NCBI GenBank assembly: GCA_022827625.1
Contig: JAJEIE010000033.1
Span: 186,001 to 250,000, forward strand
Length of the DNA stretch: 64,000 bases
Origin: Candidatus Poribacteria bacterium
GTDB taxonomy: Bacteria > Poribacteria > WGA-4E > WGA-3G
Reading direction: 5' to 3'
This document shows, piece by piece, positions 59,588 through 64,000 of this stretch (position 1 is the first letter of the stretch; each line of letters opens with the position of its first letter). A program made the position numbers and the translations under genes. A model generated the notes under the pieces. It searched no databases, was not told the DNA's origin, and worked only from the letters and a program-made list of their open reading frames with translations.

Positions 59588-61432
59588 CTACTTCAAAATA
59601 AGCATCCGCCGTGTCTGCTGGAAAGATGGTGTTACCAATTGATAGAAGTAGACACCGCTTGCCACGGGTTCACCCAACGCATTGCGTCCGTCCCAATAGG
59701 CGGCGCGACCTTGATTCTGGTAAAAGCCTGCCGACTGATAACCGAGTGATAGTGTTCGGATAAGCGTGCCCTTTGCGTCATAGATGGATAGCGAGACCGG
59801 ACCCGCTTCTGAAAGGCGATACGGAATCCACGTCTCCGGGTTAAACGGGTTCGGATAGTTCTGGAGGAGTAAAGTCTGTTTCGGTGTGCCGATGCTGTCA
59901 AGTGACACGTTTAAAACGGCGTTTGCCAGGTTGGCAGGGTTCACAGTGAAGTTGAATTTCTCTGAGACAATATTGCCGTGTGCGTCAGTCACGGTCAACG
60001 CCAATGTATCACCGAGTTCAACGACACTCCGATAGTTGAGATTAACAGTGGCAGCAGCGAAATAATTGTCCCTCACTTGCGCTTTCATGGATGTGTTGGT
60101 CCGGAGATTTTGAATCCTGACGTAATAATCGTTATGATAATGCCCGCCTTTTAGATACCCGCTCATAACGAATGCCCACGCTTTTTGGGCAACCCCCCTG
60201 TCCCCCCTTATCAAGGGGGTAATGGCAAATGGTGCTGCAGCGCTGCGGTTCTGATCCGTCCACCCCGTGCCTGTAAAGACAACGGCGCGCGCTTCTGGTA
60301 GGTTGGCGATATATCCTTTTGCCCCTTCGATTGGAAATCCGTCGTCAGGAGCATTTGGTGTCCATGCCACAAACTGCTGTGTTGCAGGATCAAGCGTGAT
60401 GACAGTTGTCGCGCCTGTTTTTAGTGCGAGGGCGCGCGCTGTCATGTGGACAGTCGGTTTCAACGGTACGGAGAACATGTTCAAACCTTTAGAGAGGTGC
60501 ATAGAGAAAGTACTGCCGAAATCTTCTCCATCGGGGTTTGGTGTCGGTCTACCGATAAAGCCGGACCTGCGTCCGTCTGCCAAGTCATAATAACCGATAA
60601 TACTTCCATCCTGATTAACATTTCGGACGACGGTGGTAACACTGCCGGGGAGCCGTACTTCATAGAGAGTGCCATCTGGCAGGAGGATATAGGACCGTAG
60701 AATATCATTGGCAGCTTTGGCTCTGAAGCCGATAACACCGAGATCGGTGATGGTATTCACAAATAGGAATTCAAGATTCGACATTTTTGGAAGGTCAATC
60801 GTGGTAAAGCTACCGTCGGGGTGACGCATGAACCCATGGAACATTCCATCGGCATCCACGTAGCTGCCGACAACAGCTCCTGCAGCGTTGACGAAGTCCC
60901 CATAAGTGTTGACTGCACCAGGGAATGTAATTATCAGCTCCCCTGAGAAGGCGTGGGTGACCCCTGCCTCATCAACGATATTGCCGCTCAATGCCCCTGT
61001 TTCATCACTAAGACCGTAGATATGGGTTTCGGCTGCACCGGGAAAATCGTATTGCGTGAGTTCCCCATCTTCCATGATGACCCCGTGATACAGGTTATCA
61101 GGACCTTTATAGTGTCCGGCTGCTTTTCCAGCGTTGTCGAATGCATAGAAATAGGTATTCAGGGAATCTGGAAAATCATACGTCGTGAAAACACCGTCTA
61201 TCAATGTGAAGCCGAGGGTTTTCTTGCCATCAGGGCTCCGGGTGTTCCCTGCATAATCCCCGAAGTCGTTACTGGCAGCGACTTCCAGAAAATCGACACC
61301 CGGGACTTCAATCGTCTCAAAGGTGTAATCTGCAATCGGTATTTCGGGACTTACTTGGGCAACGGCATCTCCTGTGAAATAGATGATTAGAGATATAAAT
61401 AAGAAAAATTGCGTTTTTATATGAGTCAGCAT
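59588..61432 (-). CDS. Secreted HAF-repeat protein with FlgD/T9SS-like C-terminus
   Basis: The 614-residue protein has a signal peptide (residues 1-25, FFLFISLIIYFTGDAVA). A run of HAF-type extracellular repeats follows (FETIEVPGVDFLEVAASNDF, GVFTTYDFPDSLNTYFYAFD, AAGHYKGPDNLYHGVIMEDG). A middle region with LSKGLNMFSVPLKPTVHM comes next. The C-terminus is NYPNPFNPETWIPYRLS through ASGVYFYQLVTPSFQQTRR, a FlgD-Ig/Type IX-sorting-like end common in Poribacteria and relatives. It is predicted to be exported or surface-bound; the ligand is unknown. A palindromic repeat is translated within it (60193-60230). It is a paralogue of the next upstream gene. Confidence 0.82.
   Translation of the reverse strand: MLTHIKTQFFLFISLIIYFTGDAVAQVSPEIPIADYTFETIEVPGVDFLEVAASNDFGDYAGNTRSPDGKKTLGFTLIDGVFTTYDFPDSLNTYFYAFDNAGKAAGHYKGPDNLYHGVIMEDGELTQYDFPGAAETHIYGLSDETGALSGNIVDEAGVTHAFSGELIITFPGAVNTYGDFVNAAGAVVGSYVDADGMFHGFMRHPDGSFTTIDLPKMSNLEFLFVNTITDLGVIGFRAKAANDILRSYILLPDGTLYEVRLPGSVTTVVRNVNQDGSIIGYYDLADGRRSGFIGRPTPNPDGEDFGSTFSMHLSKGLNMFSVPLKPTVHMTARALALKTGATTVITLDPATQQFVAWTPNAPDDGFPIEGAKGYIANLPEARAVVFTGTGWTDQNRSAAAPFAITPLIRGDRGVAQKAWAFVMSGYLKGGHYHNDYYVRIQNLRTNTSMKAQVRDNYFAAATVNLNYRSVVELGDTLALTVTDAHGNIVSEKFNFTVNPANLANAVLNVSLDSIGTPKQTLLLQNYPNPFNPETWIPYRLSEAGPVSLSIYDAKGTLIRTLSLGYQSAGFYQNQGRAAYWDGRNALGEPVASGVYFYQLVTPSFQQTRRMLILK
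60193..60230. repeat. In-frame palindromic repeat, CCCCCTTGATAAGGGGG type
   Basis: CCCCCTGTCCCCCCTTATCA followed by AGGGGGTAATGG is translated on the minus strand as ITPLIRGDRGVA. An almost identical copy lies in the paralogous gene at 62222-62256. Confidence 0.85.
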
Positions 61433-61494
61433 GGCTATCCTTCTGTTCTTAAGTGATAGGTGCGGTTAGGAATGCACGTCGCATGAATCAGAAT

Positions 61495-61590
61495 CAACGG
61501 TATTCATGCCTTATGGGCATGAACCGGGTATGAATGCCTTATGGCATTCCCCGGGGCGAGTACGCCGCAAAACCGCACCTACCAGGGCAG
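61495..61590. repeat. Repeat family E palindromes
   Basis: TATTCATGCCTTATGGGCATGA and TATGAATGCCTTATGGCATTC follow each other, then CCGCAAAACCGCACCTACC. Similar GAATGCC-TTAT-GGCATTC words occur at 35205 and 43690. Confidence 0.8.
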
Positions 61591-61615
61591 TGCGTAAGTT
61601 CTGTACGGATTGACG

Positions 61616-64000
61616 CTACTTTACAATGACGAGTCGCCGTGTCTGCTGGAAAGACGGTGTTGTCAACTGGTAGAAATAGATCCCGCTGGCAACGCGTTCA
61701 CCGAGTTCATTACGTCCATCCCAATATGCAGCACGACTCCGACTGTTGTAAAAACCTGCGGATTGGAAACCGAGCGAAAGCGTGCGAACCAACTTGCCCG
61801 TTGTATCGTAAATGGAGATCGATACAGGGGTATCTTCCGAAAGTTGATACGGAATCCACGTCTCAGGGTTGAACGGGTTCGGATAGTTCTGCAACAGGAG
61901 ATTCTGCGTCGGTCTACCGATGTCATCAAGTCTGAGGGACAAAACGGCGTTTGCGAGGTGTTCAGGAGTCACTGTAAAACTGAGGGTTTGTGATTCAAGG
62001 TTGCCATCGGGACCGATGACGCGCAATTCAACCACGTCTCCGACTTGAACGACGCTCCGCCGCGTTAAATCGGCAGTTGCTGCAGCGAAGTAATTCCCTT
62101 GCACCGAGGCGGTCATCCTACCGTTTGTTCTCAGGTTCCGGACGCTTACTGTGTAGCCATCAAACGCCGGTTTGCCTTCCAAGTGTCCACTGACGACGAA
62201 CGCCCATGCTTCTTGGGAAACCCCCCTGTCCCCCCTTATCAAGGGGGTAATGGCAGGTGATGCTGGAATAGCCGCTTCGGTTGGATCCGTCCAGGGTGCG
62301 CCGACGAAGGCGAAGTTGCGGGTTTGTGGGACATTGACGATATAGCCTTGTCCGCCTTCAATTGGAAAACCGTCGTCGGGCGCGCCGGGTGTCCAGGCGA
62401 TGAAATGCTGGTTTGCTGCATCAAGCGTGATGATGGTCGTCGCCCCTGTCATGGCAACAAGGTTCTTGGCAGTCATCGGTGTTGTTGGTGCCAACGGCAG
62501 AGAAATCATATTCAGACCTTTAGACAGCGTGGTGGTGTAGGTGTTACTATAACTTTCCGCTTCCACTTGTGAGGCAGGTCTGGCGACGAACCCGTGTCTG
62601 CGTCCATCAGGAGAGTCGTAGTGTCCGACGATAGAGCCGTCCTGATTAATATTCCAACCTTCCGTGCTAACGCTGCCCGGAACCTTTAATTCTTTCAGGT
62701 TGAGGGGGTTGCCGAAATAGGTGCGCGGGACATCCCCGATTGCTTTCGCTCTGCCAACGACACTTCTTGATTCGTTGAGCCCGTGAAGAAAAAAGTATTC
62801 CAGATTTAGTGCTGCTGGCAGATCGATATATAAAAACCTACCCGTTGCGCCACGCATGTAGGCATGATATATGCCTGCAGCATCGGCGTAGCTGCCCACG
62901 ATATGGCCCGTCCAACTCACAAAATCGGAATAAGTTGCCGCTGCTCCGGGAACCTCAACGATTGTATCGCCTGAGAACCCGCGGCGCACACCATCAGCCC
63001 CAATAAAATGACCTGTCAGTGCGCCGGTCGCATCACTGATACCGTATATCTCCGTTTGGACAGAACCCGGAAAATCGTATTGCCGCAGTTCGCCATTTTC
63101 TAAGATGACCCCATGGTACAGCCCCTCGCTGTCTTGGTAGTGCCCGGCAGCTCGTCCATCATTACCGAGCCCATAGAAATAAGTGGCTTGCGAGCCGGGG
63201 AAATCGTAGGTGTTAAAAACGCCATCAATCAGCGTAAAGGCGACCATTTTTTCACCATCAGCACTCGGCGTGTTGCCAGCGTAATCGTCAAAGTCGGAAC
63301 TCGCTGTCAACGCTAAAAATTCTACACCCGGAACATCAATACTCTCAAATATATAGCCGGTGGGTGCGCCAATGCGTCTATTGCTGGTTCTTGGATCAGT
63401 GCTCTCTATGGGTCTGGCGATAAATCCGTGTCTGCGTCCATCTGCTGTGTCATAGTGTCCAACGACAGAGCCGTCCTGATTGATATTCCAACCCTCTGTG
63501 CCAACGCTATCTGGAACCCGCAATTCTTGTAGGTTGAGGGGGTTGCCGACATAAGTGCGCGGAACACCCTCCACGGGTTTGGCGCGGCCAACGGCAATCA
63601 GCCCATCGTTGAGACCGTGGAGAAAAAAGTAGTCCAACTCCTCTTTGAGTGGAAGGTCGAGCGTTGCAAAGCTACCTCCCGGACCACGCAAGTATGCATG
63701 ATATGTGCCCGCAGCACTCACGTAACTGCCCACAATATTGCCTAACCCGCTCACAAAATCGGCATAAGTTTCCGGTGCTCCGGGATACTCAACGATTGTG
63801 TCCCCAGAGAACCCGCGGCGCACGCCGGAAGCATCTATAAAACTACCTGTCAATGCGCCTGTTGAATCGCTATACCCGTATATCTCCGTTTCGACGGCAC
63901 CCGGAAAATCGTATTGTCGCAGTTCGCCATTTTCTAAGATGATACCGTGGTGCAGACCGTCGCTATCTTCGTAGTGTCCTGCGGCTTCCCCATTGTTACC
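61616..64000 (-). CDS. Secreted HAF-repeat protein, larger paralogue (partial, 5' end off window)
   Basis: The frame is open to the right edge, so the N-terminus is missing (794 codons visible plus stop). It holds two near-identical copies of the HAF module: one from the right edge to about 63380, and a second beginning IFESIDVPGVEFLALTASSD at about 63355. Each contains YDFPG...TEIYG, ALTG.F..A.GVRRGFSGDT and IVE.PGA blocks. A middle domain (LSKGLNMISLPLAPTTPMTA) and the C-terminal NYPNPFNPETWIPYQLSE to FQQTRRLVIVK match the downstream paralogue. An internal duplication plus gene duplication explains the array. It is probably surface-exposed; the ligand is unknown. Confidence 0.82.
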   Translation of the reverse strand, partial: GNNGEAAGHYEDSDGLHHGIILENGELRQYDFPGAVETEIYGYSDSTGALTGSFIDASGVRRGFSGDTIVEYPGAPETYADFVSGLGNIVGSYVSAAGTYHAYLRGPGGSFATLDLPLKEELDYFFLHGLNDGLIAVGRAKPVEGVPRTYVGNPLNLQELRVPDSVGTEGWNINQDGSVVGHYDTADGRRHGFIARPIESTDPRTSNRRIGAPTGYIFESIDVPGVEFLALTASSDFDDYAGNTPSADGEKMVAFTLIDGVFNTYDFPGSQATYFYGLGNDGRAAGHYQDSEGLYHGVILENGELRQYDFPGSVQTEIYGISDATGALTGHFIGADGVRRGFSGDTIVEVPGAAATYSDFVSWTGHIVGSYADAAGIYHAYMRGATGRFLYIDLPAALNLEYFFLHGLNESRSVVGRAKAIGDVPRTYFGNPLNLKELKVPGSVSTEGWNINQDGSIVGHYDSPDGRRHGFVARPASQVEAESYSNTYTTTLSKGLNMISLPLAPTTPMTAKNLVAMTGATTIITLDAANQHFIAWTPGAPDDGFPIEGGQGYIVNVPQTRNFAFVGAPWTDPTEAAIPASPAITPLIRGDRGVSQEAWAFVVSGHLEGKPAFDGYTVSVRNLRTNGRMTASVQGNYFAAATADLTRRSVVQVGDVVELRVIGPDGNLESQTLSFTVTPEHLANAVLSLRLDDIGRPTQNLLLQNYPNPFNPETWIPYQLSEDTPVSISIYDTTGKLVRTLSLGFQSAGFYNSRSRAAYWDGRNELGERVASGIYFYQLTTPSFQQTRRLVIVK
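62222..62256. repeat. In-frame palindromic repeat, second copy
   Basis: CCCCCCTGTCCCCCCTTATC followed by AAGGGGGTAATGG, translated as ITPLIRGDRGVS at the same place as in the paralogue at 60193. Confidence 0.85.

Noticed and set aside
1-64000. tRNA or rRNA genes
   Set aside because: No cloverleaf-like or rRNA-like stretch was noticed in the gene-free intervals; a covariance-model scan would be needed for certainty.

Overview
The window is bacterial and reads like a member of Candidatus Poribacteria or a close PVC/FCB-like relative. The signs are dockerin-bearing secreted proteins, FlgD-like 'NPFNPETWIPY' C-termini, DUF1080, PhyH-dioxygenase, Gfo/Idh/MocA, formylglycine-enzyme-like and DUF1028 genes, and very many dispersed short palindromic repeats. 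This assignment rests on gene content only. No rRNA or tRNA was seen.

Layout. 1-9.8 kb (minus strand): a phosphorothioate (PT) DNA-modification defence operon of Ssp type. Reading in transcription order it holds sspB-like (DUF4007), sspC-like ATPase, sspD-like PP-loop sulfurtransferase, an SspE-like DUF262-HNH protein, a GIY-YIG nuclease and a DGQHR (DndB-like) protein that runs off the left edge. A PT-dependent SBD-HNH restriction enzyme lies just upstream, and a 17-nt G/C homopolymer sits in the presumed promoter region. 9.9-11.1 kb: BrnT toxin-antitoxin with an internally duplicated antitoxin, then an orphan antitoxin beside a truncated toxin. 11.4-17.7 kb: housekeeping genes (mutY, aldo-keto reductase, DUF1080, hisC, ispG). 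17.7-23.5 kb: cell-envelope glycan genes (GT39-like, GT4, deacetylase, methyltransferase, uppP). 23.7-27.2 kb: LamG protein, a small protein and a BatA/VWA membrane protein.

27.3-30.6 kb: a cobamide methyltransferase/UroD-like gene followed by two dockerin-thioredoxin genes. Each of the two is interrupted by an in-frame UGA exactly at the first position of the CxxC motif, so both are strong selenocysteine candidates. 30.8-44.5 kb: ruvC, a serine hydrolase, a PQQ-propeller protein, SDR, DUF1028, hisD, murA, Gfo/Idh, PhyH, an HD protein and truA. 45.1-53.5 kb: a second defence island with an ATPase plus PD-(D/E)XK pair, protease/inhibitor-like fragments, a single-chain Type ISP/IIG-like restriction-modification enzyme and a NACHT STAND protein with an Mrr-like N-terminus. 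53.9-59.5 kb: hemW, a zinc dehydrogenase, a lipoprotein, a phosphodiester glycosidase and threonine synthase. 59.6-64 kb: two paralogous secreted HAF-repeat proteins, the second running off the right edge.

Between genes, and inside at least four of them, lie small hairpins followed on the plus strand by CTAC. Seen from the other strand this is a GTAG tetranucleotide heading a palindrome, the arrangement known for REP elements mobilised by RAYT transposases. Different copies have different stem sequences with pairing preserved. No RAYT gene is present in the window.
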